Positions 42,791-55,629 of a stretch of 64,000 nucleotides of DNA are shown piece by piece; the stretch's first letter is position 1; every line of letters begins with the position of its first letter. This stretch comes from Viola odorata (lineage: Eukaryota > Streptophyta > Magnoliopsida > Malpighiales > Violaceae), in the NCBI GenBank assembly GCA_963691705.1, contig OY829544.1:379501-443500 (forward strand), given 5' to 3'. Position numbers and translations under genes: made by a program. The notes beneath the pieces were generated by a model, which saw only the letters and a list, made by a program, of their open reading frames with translations, was not told the origin of the DNA and ran no database searches.

Positions 42791-45700
42791 ATTTCTTAGA
42801 CCTATATAGCAAATTAAACATTAATTAATCAAATTAATTTGTGTTGTTTAATTGAATAAATTTAGAACAAAATTTATTTTTTTGTAAAATAACCTATAAA
42901 TAAAAATTAACACACCTTTTTTTATAATTACAAATTAGAGGATTGAAAAATATATGTAAAATATTTAGCATTATATTGTATATTAATTGTAGATAAAGAA
43001 AAGAAAAGAATACATATTTAAAATCTGTCAATATTCGGTTGAGACTAGAGAGTAGGGACGAAAATACCATTAAAAGGGAAACAATATATAATACCCATCG
43101 CCATCTGGCCATGCCCAAGCTGTGTAAGTGTTGGGTTTAGCACCTAACGTGTTACGTATATGCATTGCATACAAACGTACGATAAGATGTGGGCGAGTAT
43201 TTTGATTAGGATAAGATTAAAAATGAGAGAGGATAAAAAATAAAAATAAAAAAGCAGGCTCTTGCCGCCTAATTCATCTGAGACTCCAAAGGCGGCAGTG
43301 AAAAGTATTATATTCCAGCGACGACTGCTCGCCGCTGCCCGGTCAAACCACCCCCTCTTCCTCTCTTCATCGTTTTATAAATACACTCTCTCAAATTGAC
43401 CCCTGGTCCTCTCAAAGGCCGTTTTATATCAAAACATCAAAAATCTGTCCTTCCCCTCGTGACCCACTCTCATCTCTCCACGTGCCATCCATGCCATTAA
43501 CTATTATTTTATTTTTGAAAACCAGTTTATTCTCTGCAGTATGCGAATCCTCTGGTCAACCGCGCAGGCCACGTCATGTGGATAATATATTTTCTTCGTT
43601 CCACACCCAAATTCTAATCCTAATAATACGATTATTTTAATTTCATGCCCTAGCCATCTTATTATTGTAAGGCAACTATAATTATTTTATTAATTAATTA
43701 ATTAAATATTTCTAATGCACGACGCTAGCTGCTGGCTTGAATTTTCCTAGACTCACCCAAAAACCGTTTATGACTTTAATCAAGCAATTAATTAAGTTTG
43801 ACATGATTAATTATTTTAAGATTTATTATATAGTAGCTGGAACCATATCCACGTTTTCATTGCATGTGCACTGTGCAGTCATTTCTATCAACTTGGGCCG
43901 CATCATATTCATAGTACTACGTACTGACCGGAGACCATATAACACTATAAAAATATCAATTACGTGATTCCCTCAATTTTCCCAACTGATTGGTATATTA
44001 GATGGTGTCATACATTTAACATATGATTTGAGAAAATTCAATCATAATTCTGCTCGTTAGTAATTCATATTGGTTTGGCTCCGCTCCGCTCGGCATGTTG
44101 TTATCGCATCCTTCCCTTCATTGTCCACCTCACAAGCCTGTGTCCCAGTAGAAAGCATTAGCCTTTTCTCAAACCTTAATTTCTTCCCCCGGCCCCCAGG
44201 GATTTATCACCCTTTCCTCGTGAAACTCAGTATCGATCTTAATTAATTTGCTTGCGTGTCTCATGGGAAATTATTGTGCAGTTTGTTAGAGCCTATAATT
44301 AATGAGATATGATGTGGCTAAATGAGGTGGAAAGAAAAAGTGTTAAAGTAATTTAAGTTTTGATTGCCTAATTAATGTTCATTTGTAATTGAGTCAATCT
44401 ATGTGTCAATTAGTTAACATTAGAAATAGTTATATTTCATTTTACATCTAAAAAAACAGCATAAAGCTAAACTAACTTATAAATTAATTTTTTAAAATAA
44501 AAAGAAAAAGAAATCAAATAAATAAATAAAATTGAGTAAATAAATATAGTGATTTATTATTTTGATCTTATTCGAGTTTTACCGTTGACAAAGGAGAATA
44601 TTATTTATTATTTTTTTTAATTGCAAAATGAGTGTATGATGTGGCTTTTTCTATGTCATATCATCTTTTTAAAAAAAAAAATCATGTAAGCATAATCTTA
44701 TAATGTATCTAAAACGAAGTATGATTATTTTTAGAAAAGAGTGACTAATATAAATCAAATAGACAAATTCAATAACTTATTTAACTCAGTTACAAACATA
44801 GTAGTTTATCCTGACATATGATTAATCTTCTTGATTACTTGATCATCAAGATTACCCATTTGTTATTGCATGACTGTTATAATACCCTTTCAATTCACAA
44901 TCAGTGACCCTTGCTCCGAGATTTATTTATTTTTGGCTAGATGCTCCAAGAATTGAGGATTCTCCGTTGCCGTACTTGTCGGACCTATCGACAATGTGTA
45001 GTGGGTGCCACGTCAGTAACTGTAACTGGTTGCGACAATATGGTATTTCCAGCAAGAAGCTTATCCAAAACCAGGGGGCGATTGGAATATACAACTTTTT
45101 AGGCGGCTTGTAGTTGGAACTTGGAAGAAAAAATTTAAACAGCCAAAGTTTTATTGGCCAGAGATGAGGTGAAACGCTGGCATATACTATCACGGATCAG
45201 ATCTAATCTAATCTATCCACATAAACTAATCACCAAAAGTACTAGTACTACCGTAACTGAGTTTGTTTCTCTGATCAACTGAATTTTTAATTCTTTTTGA
45301 AAAAACTTACTTTTAAATTTAATTACTAGATTGAGGGTGTTATAGGTAATACTGTTCAACCCTTTCATTTTTTTTCCATTTATGGCTAAAAAACAATTAA
45401 TCGACACAAACATTTTTTTAATTGCTAAAACAATTAATACTATTTTGGAGTGTTTCCGTATTTTACCGTTTCTCTGGGCAAAAATTAAATAATTAAAAGA
45501 GAGACTATTATTTTAGTTGAAGAAGATCAGCTTTGGTGGTAGCATCCACATCGGCGTGATTGGATGGGTGCGCACTACCCACACCAGTTCATTCCTGCGC
45601 AAAACACACACACAGTGACACACACACTATTATAGTCCATATACGATACAAAACACGCCATTCTACACTCACATAACAACTTCTCTTTTTTCTCTTTCTT

Positions 45701-45909
45701 TTTTTAAAAAAAAAAGAAAAGAAAACCCAGCTGCTACACCACCAGAGTACACGATCCTTCGTTTCAATCCTCCTTTCTCCATATCTATATATAAACCTTC
45801 CACCTCCTCATCCACTTCTCCCGTAACGTTACCTTTTTCCTTTTTGGTTTTCCGATATTTAACTTCCTGTTTCGTTCCGTTCCGGTTTCTGTTTATCGCT
45901 CCCTTATCA
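42791..45909. other. Long intergenic region upstream of the STY46-type gene
   Basis: About 3.1 kb, AT-rich, no coding region that I can support. Frames of 60-90 codons occur on both strands without domains. The last 300 bp before 45910 is C/T-rich and probably the promoter and leader of the kinase gene. Confidence 0.4.
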
Positions 45910-47521
45910 ATGGTGGTTATGGTGGATGATAATGAGAGTTGCGGGAGCAGAGTGCAGGAGACCACGGCGTCGTATTCGGCATCGCAACAACAAGGACGGA
46001 AACATAGGCAGAAGCTGGAGGTGTTCAATGAGATTCTCAGTCGTCTTAAAGGATCCAACACTCAGGAAGCTAATACCCCTGGTTTCGACGAAGAACTCTG
46101 GGCCCACTTCAACCGACTCCCTACACGGTATCGTTTCATATTCCGACTCCCTACTCTCCGTCAGTTTCTTGTTCTTGTCGAAATCTGTTTTTTTCTGATG
46201 GTGTGATTTAGTGGTATAGTAAATTAGTAAAGTAATCTGAACTAATTACTTGGGATTTTGTTTTTAAGTGTGCGGTTCTATGTGTTGTAGATATGCGTTG
46301 GATGTGAATGTGGAGAGGGCAGAAGATGTGCTTATGCACAAGAGATTACTGCATTTGGCTCACGATCCTGCTAATAGGCCTGCTATTGAAGTCCGGCTTG
46401 TCCAGGTTTACTGCTGTTTATTTGCTTTTGAACTTTACGGTGTGTGGGAATTGCAATCGATTAGTCTTTTCGAATTCAATCGTTTTTCCAAATGGTTGTT
46501 ATGGGGGTGTTACAATTTGTGATTCACTCTACAGGTTCATCCTATTTCTGATGGCAATTCAGCTGATTCTACGGCTCCAGACTCCGCCAGTAAACCTGTC
46601 CAAAGTACTAGACAGAGGTGTGTTATTCTGGCCATTTGGTATCTTTTGGACTACATTTAAGATGAATTAACCTGCTTTAACCTCTCATCTTTCTTAATCC
46701 TGTGATTTTTTATTGCCATGTTTGACATTTGTTGTGGTCTTTTAATGTTCAGCATACATCCGCCACCTGCATTTGGTTCTTCACCTAATCTCGAAGCACT
46801 TGCACTGGAAGCAAGTAAGTTTGAAGATCAAGATAGTGACAATTCTGTGCATGCAAATTCAATGTTCTCCCGGTAATTATCTGATCTACATTATGCTGGT
46901 TAGGGTTTACTAGTATCTGTTTGTGATTCTGTGGAGCCTTTGTTAATAAACTCTTTTTTTCCTTATCACCAAGCATTTTACCTCAAGTCTGATTAAAATC
47001 TAAGAGTTGCATGATTTTAGTCCTTGAAGATAGTAGAATGATGGTGTTTCTCCTTTTTCTTAACTAGTAGAATGGCACTCCATCTGATTAAATAGGCCAT
47101 CTTCTGTTTTACTGAAACTTATGCACTAGTTTTATGATGACTGCTCATTACTTCCAAGAATTGTGTTAACCATGCCGCTTCCATTGTGTGTGCGGGCACC
47201 CTTTTATAATTCTGGATGGTGAACCTTATTTGTTGTTGATGTAGGCCCATGCATGAAATTACATTCTCAACTGATGACAAGCCAAAGCTCCTAAGTCAGG
47301 TAAATGCTTTTGATTGTTTCTAATTCTTAAGCACTGTTTTGTGAGCTTGGAGAAGCATTAGATACTGGTTCTTCTTTCAATATATCACATTCTTGGTATT
47401 ATGCTAAGTGAACAACTGCCAACACATTTTAGGATGTATTTGGATTGTTGATTTCATCATCAGGCAGCATTCATGTTGCATGCCAAAATAGCTACTACTA
47501 TTCTTTGTTAGCCTGACAATG

Positions 47522-47555
<34 letters not shown>

Positions 47556-50477
47556 AAATTGAAATTAGGCACTTGAAGCACTTGCTTGTAGTGTGTAGTT
47601 TAATATAATGAAGTTGCTAGTTAGTGCACACGTGTAGAGATTGTTTATGGATCTTCGTGATGCTTATCCATTAGTGTTGTCCTTTCTGTTGCGCAAAATA
47701 TACACTATACAGTTGACTGCCTTACTCGCTGATATTGGTTTGAACATCCAAGAAGCACACGCTTTTTCCACAGCTGACGGCTACTCCTTAGATGTCTTCG
47801 TTGTTGAGGGTTGGCCGTATGAGGTACTTGCCTTTTTCACCATTTAGTGATATGGTTCCGTGTTAGTTATGAACCCAATATTGAGATCAATAAAACATGT
47901 TTCACAAATATATTACTCAAAATTTTCAGGAAACTGAGCAACTCAGAACTGCACTGCAAAAGGAAGTTCTTAAAATTGAGGTAATTTTCAGGAAACTGAG
48001 CAGCTCAGAACTGCACTGGGGATGTGAATTGCTGATGTAGTTTGCAACAATGAATCGGCTCTAGGTTTCCGTTCTTACATTGTGAAATGCTGGTTCTAGA
48101 TGTGTCTTGTAGTTTGTTTGCAATGAATATTGTTTTCCTTTTCATCTTTGTGATTTATGCACTAATGTTTTCATCACCAATGAGCTTATTACCCAGTTGT
48201 AGTCCTTGCAAAGTAGGAAGAAGTGGGTCTTGAAGTCTTAGCTTGACATCCTATGAAGCAATACCTGAATCTTGTTTCTTGTTTAGAATCACATTCTTAG
48301 CTCTCATCTCATTATAATTATGTTGTCTTACATCGCAGTCTTGGTCTAATCATCGTTCACCATCTCCCACTAGTGAGTATCATCAGACCAGTGTTGAATC
48401 TAGTCCGGATCATGTGACTATACCCAATGATGGTGATGTTTGGGAAATTGATCCTAAATATTTGAAGTTTGAGAACAAAGTTGCATCTGGATCATATGGT
48501 GATCTGTAAGTTAACTCTATGTTGATTTTTGGTGTTTTTTGTTTGACTTTTCATTAACTGTTCCATCCTTTATTTGTTAGGTACAAAGGGACATACTGCA
48601 GTCAGGAAGTGGCGATTAAAGTTCTCAAGCCTGAACGCGTAAATTCAGATATGCAGAAGGAATTTGCTCAGGAAGTCTATATAATGAGGTTTGTCTCTTA
48701 TAATGTCTTTAGCTGATTTTTATACATATGCTGCAGGAATTTGTCTGGATTGCAGAAGCATATACCTGCTCAATATATAGGTTTGACCTATTTGTTTGTG
48801 TTTTCATATTAGCTTTTGTGAAATTGCAGAAAAGTTCGACACAAGAATGTTGTTCAGTTTATAGGTGCATGTACCAAGCCTCCAAGCTTGTGCATTGTGA
48901 CAGGTAAAATGCTGGAGGAAATTTATTCTTAGATGAATAGTACGTGCATTATTCTTCCATACAGATTCCTTTACTGTTCTTCAATTTTTTCTTCTCCATG
49001 TTAGTTTGTTATGTTTTAATTCTCTTTCTTTCTCTTGGATAGAATTCATGTCTGGAGGAAGTGTATATGATTATCTACACAAACAGCGGGGCGTTTTTAA
49101 ACTACCAACCGTAATTAAAGTAGCAATAGATGTTTCTAAAGGAATGAACTACTTGCACCAAAATAATATAATCCACAGGGATTTGAAGGCTGCAAATCTT
49201 CTCATGGATGAAAATGAAGTAAGTTTCTCCTTTGACATTTCTACGTGTGTGTTTCCGTTCCTTCTTCCCTTATTTTGGACATACCTTTTCTTCTTTTTTC
49301 TTTTTCTAAAAAAAGCTTCCATCATTTCCAAGTTAGCCCTTCTCCTCTGCACGCTTCTTTCTGCACACCTTTTGTTTCTATTGTGTTGTCATTAAGGCAT
49401 ATGAGTCACAACACTTGATGAATGCTTTGTACTCTGAATACATGCATATCTATAAGGAAAAAAATGTATTTACTATCCGCATTTCAGGTGGTTAAAGTTG
49501 CTGATTTTGGGGTTGCCAGAGTGAAAGCTCAAACTGGAGTAATGACTGCTGAGACTGGGACATATAGATGGATGGCTCCTGAGGTAGAGCTTCAAGCATG
49601 CTACCTTCGTAACATGAACAGTATTTCATATGTATCTACCTTATATTCTGAAAGCTTACTAGGGAGAGTGGAGAGAGAAAAAGAGTGTACACGAGGAAAG
49701 TTGTTCTGAAGCTATGGCTAGCTGCACTTGTTCGGCAACTTATACGTTTTCTTTATAAACTCCTTCCTGCAATAGTTATCACGCATCTTCTAATTGTTTG
49801 TTCAGTCTCACCATTTCCTTACAACAGTTCTTTTGCGTTGAAGGTCATAGAACACAAGCCTTATGACCACAAGGCTGATGTCTTCAGTTTTGGAGTAGTT
49901 TTATGGGAGCTGTTGACAGGAAAGGTATTGTCCAGTCCTCAAATCCCATTTTATTGAAAATATTTGTTCTTTAACTTGATGTTTTTTTTGCACATTTGGC
50001 TTGCCAGCTTCCATACGAGTATCTAACCCCATTACAAGCAGCTGTTGGTGTGGTCCAAAAGGTAACGCGTTCTTCAATTCAGGAGCATCCGTCCAAATAC
50101 ATCTTGATTAGCAGTATCTTATTACTTTCGTTTGCATGGTTTCAGGGCCTACGGCCTACAATCCCAAAGAACACTAATCCAAAACTTGCCGAGCTACTTG
50201 AGAAATGCTGGCAGCAAGATCCAGCTCTCAGACCAGACTTTTCCGAGATTATAGAAACTCTGAAACAAATAGCAAAGGAGGCAAGTCTTGCACTGATAGA
50301 AATTCATGGCCTAATATCTTTACTTGAACCATTGTATTTTCAATTACTTTTTGGCTTCGTTTTCCTGTGCAAGCTGTAAATTTTGACGACTTTTTGATAC
50401 AGGTTGGTGAGGATGGTGAAGGGCGGAAAGACAAATCAGGGGGATTCCTCTCAGTCCTGAGACGAGGCCACCATTGA
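45910..50477 (+). CDS. STY46: ACT-domain serine/threonine/tyrosine kinase (STY46-like)
   Basis: Sixteen exons join in frame to 572 residues: 45910-46127, 46291-46405, 46535-46617, 46753-46872, 47245-47299, 47713-47823, 47930-47980, 48339-48505, 48581-48688, 48830-48903, 49043-49218, 49488-49583, 49844-49924, 50008-50061, 50146-50280, 50403-50477. An ACT domain (residues about 180-255; [19 protein letters not shown]) precedes a kinase with [37 protein letters not shown] and [18 protein letters not shown]. In Arabidopsis STY8, STY17 and STY46 phosphorylate transit peptides of chloroplast preproteins in the cytosol and support chloroplast differentiation. All catalytic residues are present. The last intron has a GC donor (GAG, then GCAAGT). 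Confidence 0.93.
47922..48018 (+). repeat. 35-bp duplication copying an exon's 3' splice site
   Basis: 47922-47956 (ATTTTCAGGAAACTGAGCAA and on) recurs at 47984-48018 with one mismatch. The first copy holds the real acceptor and first 27 bases of exon 7. The second lies in the next intron and repeats the acceptor, but reads into a TGA shortly after. Confidence 0.9.
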
Positions 50478-51613
50478 AGTAGATCATAACCAGAGCATAG
50501 GGTTTAATTGCTGTGAACCATTTTTAATGCCTCAAACAGATACTGTACAGTATTTATTTCATCAAATAATGAAGTCGTTTATTCTTTTTTATCATCTATT
50601 TATTTGTCGGTGGACAAGCTACTTATCAATCCATGCTTAGATGAGCTTTGTTACTTGTCAGCATATTTTGGGCCGTATTATAACAAGGAGTGATTTGAAT
50701 TTTATTTTATTTTTCTAGTCTAAGATGCACAAAATTGGACTTGTCATCGTTTATGGAAAAACGTCTCTAAAGGAGGCGTATCCTATAAAATTTCAAAAGG
50801 ACGCATAGATCTTTTTCCCTGAAAAACACGTAGTTCAGTAAAAGACGTGGACGTCGAAACCCAAACGTAAGCTTCCGTATACATTTTTAAAAAGAAAAGG
50901 ACGTCCTAAATCAGACTTAAACTTCCGTACGTATATTTTAAAAAAGATGTATATACTTTCGTGTCCTTTTTCAAAATTGAGTGCTCAGTGTAGTTGGTCG
51001 ACAGTAATATTCCAAATTGCCTCATTTCCTTCTTCTTTTTCCCATAAAAATTTGACAATTTCTTGGACTAGCTCAACTTCTTATACTTCAAATACTATCA
51101 AATTGGGAGGAAACTATTAAAGAGTACCTTAATTCGTTATAGTGTTCCGTAGTAGAAATTAGTTTAAAGGATTTTTTTTATTCTACTTAAAAATAAATAA
51201 AATTATTTTAGTTTTTTTAAGGGAAAAATAAATAAAATTCTTAAACTTACTTGCATTGAAGAAAACACATGAAAAGTCCAAGGCTGAAATTAACTTTTCT
51301 TCTTGAAAAAGAAAAAAAGAAAAAACCTGAACAAGAGATTCTCACTTCCACATTCCTAGCTTCCGTCTTCCTCGCCATTTCTGATTCTTTGGTCAACTAT
51401 CTCTATCTCCTTCTCTAACTTTGTCAGGTTTTTTCTGTTTCCTTTTTTTAGTTAAAACTTTTCATGATGGTAATGAAGCGCTCCTGTTGTCGCTTCTGAG
51501 AAAATTCTGACAAAAACAGAAAATGGAATAACAATTATACTAATTTCCTGAATTCATCACATGATTCCTATAAACATCCAACGCGATAAATCCTTAAATT
51601 TGATAATCAAAAG
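50478..51613. other. Intergenic between the kinase and MSL genes
   Basis: No gene. Around 50760-50960 there are imperfect repeats of about 51 bp containing GACGTC and CTTCCGTA words. The last 250 bp likely includes the MSL promoter and leader. Confidence 0.4.
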
Positions 51614-54596
51614 ATGGAGTTCCCATCGGCAATTGGAAAATCATTCAAATCTCATGACAGATACAAGCACAAAACCAGCGACGACTCTGGTGCCAACAAC
51701 GAAAAGCTCCCCATCCTTTTGGGGAATGAGGTGATTGTTAAGGTGGATGCCGGTGATAACGACAGAGTCGGAAGAGAACCCAGTTTTGGTTACCTGCCAA
51801 AACAAGGGACAGAGGAACCACCACCCCCGTCGATGGTGATTCGTGAGTTCTTGAACGAGCAGAGGGGCCAAAATGGGGAAGTTTCTCTCCCAATGGAAGA
51901 AGTCAAAACAGAAGAATTAAAGCACGAATCCTATCCTCATCCTGTACGGAATTTACCACCTTCCCCTGACTCTCCAAGCAAGCGATCCTCCAGGGAAATC
52001 CGGGTGTCTTTCGAACCCATTGAATCAGAGTCGTTTAGAAGAAGACACAAGTATGATTATGGGTCTTCGTCGCCGGATGAGAAACTAGAAGAAGTTTTGA
52101 GGTGCACATCGAACAAATCGTTTAGGAGACAAGCCAGTCGTCAGTTAAAATCAAACAAAACAAAATCAAGGCTTCTAGACGACGAAATTCAGGAGACAAT
52201 GTCAGGACCGATAAGATCGGGAATGATTGGGTGGGCACCTGATGATGAGGATGAGGATGATCCGCTAGATGATGACGATATACCAGATGAGTTTATGAAG
52301 AACAATTTTAGTCTGCTGACTTTGCTTCAATGGTTGAGTTTGATTATCCTCGTAGCCGCATTGGCCTGTAGTCTTTCAATTCCTTCTTTAAAGAAGAAAT
52401 CTTTATTGAATCTTGAGTTGTGGAAATGGGAGGTTCTTTTGCTGGTTTTGATATGTGGGAGGCTTGTTTCTGGGTGGGGGATTCGATTGATTGTGATATG
52501 TATCGAAAGGAATTTCCTTTTGCGGAAGAGGGTTCTGTATTTTGTTTATGGATTGCGAAAGGGAGTTCAGAATTGTTGCTGGTTAGGGCTTGTGCTGCTT
52601 TCCTGGTGTTTATTGTTTCATGAGGATGCTGTAAACCAAACAGCAGGCATAAATTTTCTAAATTATTTGACTAAAATCTTAGTGTGTTTCTTGGTGGCTA
52701 ATTTCATTTGGTTACTCAAGACTTTAATGGTCAAGGTGCTTGCTTCTTCATTCCATGTTAGTACATACTTTGATAGGATTCAAGAATCCATCTTTAATCA
52801 ATATGTGATCGAAACATTGTCGGGTCCTCCGGTGATTGAAATACACCAATCCGACGAGGCCTCAAGGAGGAGGAATCCTGAGATTCGTGCATTGCAGAAG
52901 GCTGGGGCGACCGTACCTCCTGGTTTCAAGACAGATGATCCTCCAAGTATGGTGAAAGGTCTCAAAGCCAAAACCATCAAAATCTCCACCCAAATGTCCA
53001 GCAAGAAGGGAGAGTTCAGGAGGGCAGAGTCAAAGATGGCAGATGATGAGATTGCCATTGATCACTTGCACAAACTAAACACCAAGAATGTTTCGGCATG
53101 GAATATGAAGAGGTTGATGAAATTTGTGCGGCATGGTTCATTATCCACTTTGGATGAGCAAATACATGGTTCGAGTTTGGGGGATGAATCTGCCACACAA
53201 ATTCGAAGCGAATTAGAGGCTAAAGCTGCTGCAAGAAAAATTTTCTACAATGTATCTCGTCCTGGATCAAAGTGAGTCTCTCGCGAAATCACCATCACTG
53301 AATATTGTTATCTATCAACCACTATACTATGATTATCTAATGGCAAAGACAAGATCTTAGAAAAAATAATCTACTCAATTTGATTGAAGGTACATCTACT
53401 ATGAGGACATGTTGCGGTTTCTAGGAGAAGAAGAAGCCCAGAAAACAATGAGTTTCTTTCAAGAACAACCTGAAACCAGCAGAATCAGCAAAAAAACTCT
53501 CAAGAACTGGGTGGTAAGAACTACCTGAAATCTACTGTAATACTCATGTTGTGAATGGAATGGACTGATTACCATGGAAAATAAGTATTAAATTTGTTGT
53601 GTAGGTGAATGTTTTCAGGGAGAGAAGGGCACTTGCTTTGACATTGAATGATACCAAGACTGCTGTAAACCAGCTCCATAGAATGATAAACATAATAGTT
53701 GGCATTATTATAGTTGCCATCTGCTTAGTCATTCTTGAAGCCGCTGCCAGCAAAATATTCGTTGTCATTGGCTCGCAACTTGTTGTTGTGTCCTTCGTTT
53801 TTGGGAACACTGCCAAGACATTGTTTGAATCAATCATCTTCTTGTTCATCACCCATCCATTCGATGTGGGCGACAGGTGTGAGGTGGATGGATCTGCGGT
53901 GAGTGTAATAGAATTGCAGGCTTCTTTTTATGGTGTACTAATAATACCACCCGTGTTGGTGTTTAAAAACATTGAACTTTGCAGCTGATCGTGGAGGAGA
54001 TGAATATCATGACCACCTACTTCTTGAGATCTGACAATCTGAAGGTAGTATACCCTAACAGTGTTCTAGCTAGTAAGCCCATTGGCAACTTCTACCGCAG
54101 TCCTGACATGGTTGAGATTGTGGAGTTCTACATCCATATCGCCACTCCATTAGAAAAACTTGCTGATATGAAACAAAGAATCACAAGGTCAGTTATTTGG
54201 CATTTCAAAATTACCTACTAGGATCACTTTACTCCTTAGCAGACCAATATGGTGCGATCAGACCTGAAAAATGTTCTGCATTTCAAAATCATTTACTAAT
54301 CTTTGTTTACGAATCCTCCTCTGCTATTATGCAGCTACATCGATACCACGAAAGAGTTATGGTATCCAGGTCCTACAATTATGATCAAGGATGTGATGGA
54401 TATGCAGAAGCTGAAGATCGCGATATGGACGAGACAGAGAATAAACTACCAAGATGTGGATGCAAGATACATCAGGAGAAGTCTTTTGGTGGAAGAATTG
54501 CTCAAAATATTTAAGGATCTTGACATAGCTCGTTTATGGCCTATTGATATCAGTGTTCGCAGTTTGCCTTCCAAAACTGCTTATGCCATTCCCTAG
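51614..54596 (+). CDS. MscS-like mechanosensitive ion channel (MSL4-10 group)
   Basis: Exons 51614-53271, 53390-53513, 53605-53898, 53985-54187 and 54335-54596 join to 846 residues. A long charged cytosolic N-terminus ends in an acidic patch (DEDEDDPLDDDDIPDEF, about residues 213-230). Membrane segments follow from about 235 on (LLQWLSLIILVAALACSLSI, LLLVLICGRLVSGWGI, ILVCFLVANFIWLLKTLMV). The last two, in exon 3, include the pore helix with the MscS-type region VFGNTAKTLFESIIFLF then HPFDVGDR. The protein opens to membrane tension and passes anions; MSL10 relatives also signal cell death. Closest to the plasma-membrane class by the N-terminal layout (MSL6-like from memory). Subtype not settled. 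Confidence 0.9.
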
Positions 54597-55309
54597 GGCT
54601 AGACAGGATGCCGTACCATGCTAATCCCATTTTGTTTTTTCGTATGTATCAATTATCATTATCTCATCCTAGATTGAAGCCACTCCCACCATTTTCCTTT
54701 TTTATCCTCCCCTTTAAATATTCCTAAATTTATAATAGATTATATATATTTTTTGTCTTCGAATTATCCTTTCATCATTTTTCAGATAGAAAACTGATCT
54801 CAATCGAGCGCATGGTTTGTTCGATAATGGATTATATATAGATATAGTTATCCTACAAAGGCTTGTTAGGTTTGTCTACAAGCAAATTATTTAAGTCGGC
54901 AGCAAACATTTTATATTATAATATTGTTATTTGAGTTGTGATGTTTTTTTTAAAGTGAGTTGTGATGCTATATAATTTATATTATTAAATAAATTTAATA
55001 GTTAATTAATAATACATATTTAATTTAAAGTGATGTTACCATTTTTTTATATATTTACAAATTACAAGCCTACATTCCTGAAAAGGCGCGTCTTCGTAAA
55101 TTGCTTTTTCTAATTAAAGGCGCATCTTTTTTCTTAAATGGACGTTTTTTTCTCCAAAAAAGGCGTGTCTTTCCAACCTTGAAAAGAATATGCGTCCTTT
55201 TCATCGAATGCGTCTTTTTCGTAAAAGCATTTATGTACACGCCCGCCCTTTTCCAGAAACTGAAATGCAGCAAAACAACAGACACGAGGGATTGGCTGGC
55301 TGGCGGAAA
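54597..55309. other. Intergenic, original ATR upstream side
   Basis: AT-rich spacer, then at 55075-55260 a run of GGCGCGTCTT/GGACGTTTTT-like imperfect repeats. The sequence just before 55310 would have been close to the ATR start before the retrotransposon inserted. Confidence 0.4.
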
Positions 55310-55555
55310 TGTTAGGAACTGGTCAAAGCTAGAATAAGTCTTCCTGTTTTGAAGCAAGTAGTTTCCTGTTTTGTAGGATCCACTAGCTCTGAATAAGTTA
55401 GAAATGCCAAGTCTCACACTTGTGCTAGTTTGTAGGAGTTATCGTTTCTCTTGAATTCCTGTAATCAAGTCTCCTTTATATAAAGGAGCAAGTCTGTTTA
55501 TCTAAAAGTGAATCAGAAAGCTTTGATCAATTCTTGTGTTTAACTAATTCCAAGA
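55310..55555 (+). repeat. 5' LTR
   Basis: 246 bp from TGTTAGGAACTGG to TAATTCCAAGA. A TATA box (CTTTATATAAAGG, about 55473-55485) lies about 75 bp before the end. Confidence 0.92.
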
Positions 55556-55557
55556 AT

Positions 55558-55570
55558 TGGTAGCGGAGCC
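55558..55570 (+). other. Primer-binding site
   Basis: TGGTAGCGGAGCC begins 2 bp after the LTR. It departs from the common initiator-Met site TGGTATCAGAGC at two positions, the same two as in the endogenous virus at 30494. Confidence 0.75.
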
Positions 55571-55629
55571 TCATCACAAAAGAGAGACCTGAGAGACATC
55601 GAGAGGAGTGAGAAGAGCGAGAAATTCAG

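Noticed and set aside
45669..46061. 130-residue minus-strand ORF over the kinase start
   Set aside because: Antisense to exon 1 and the leader of the kinase gene, with no domain.
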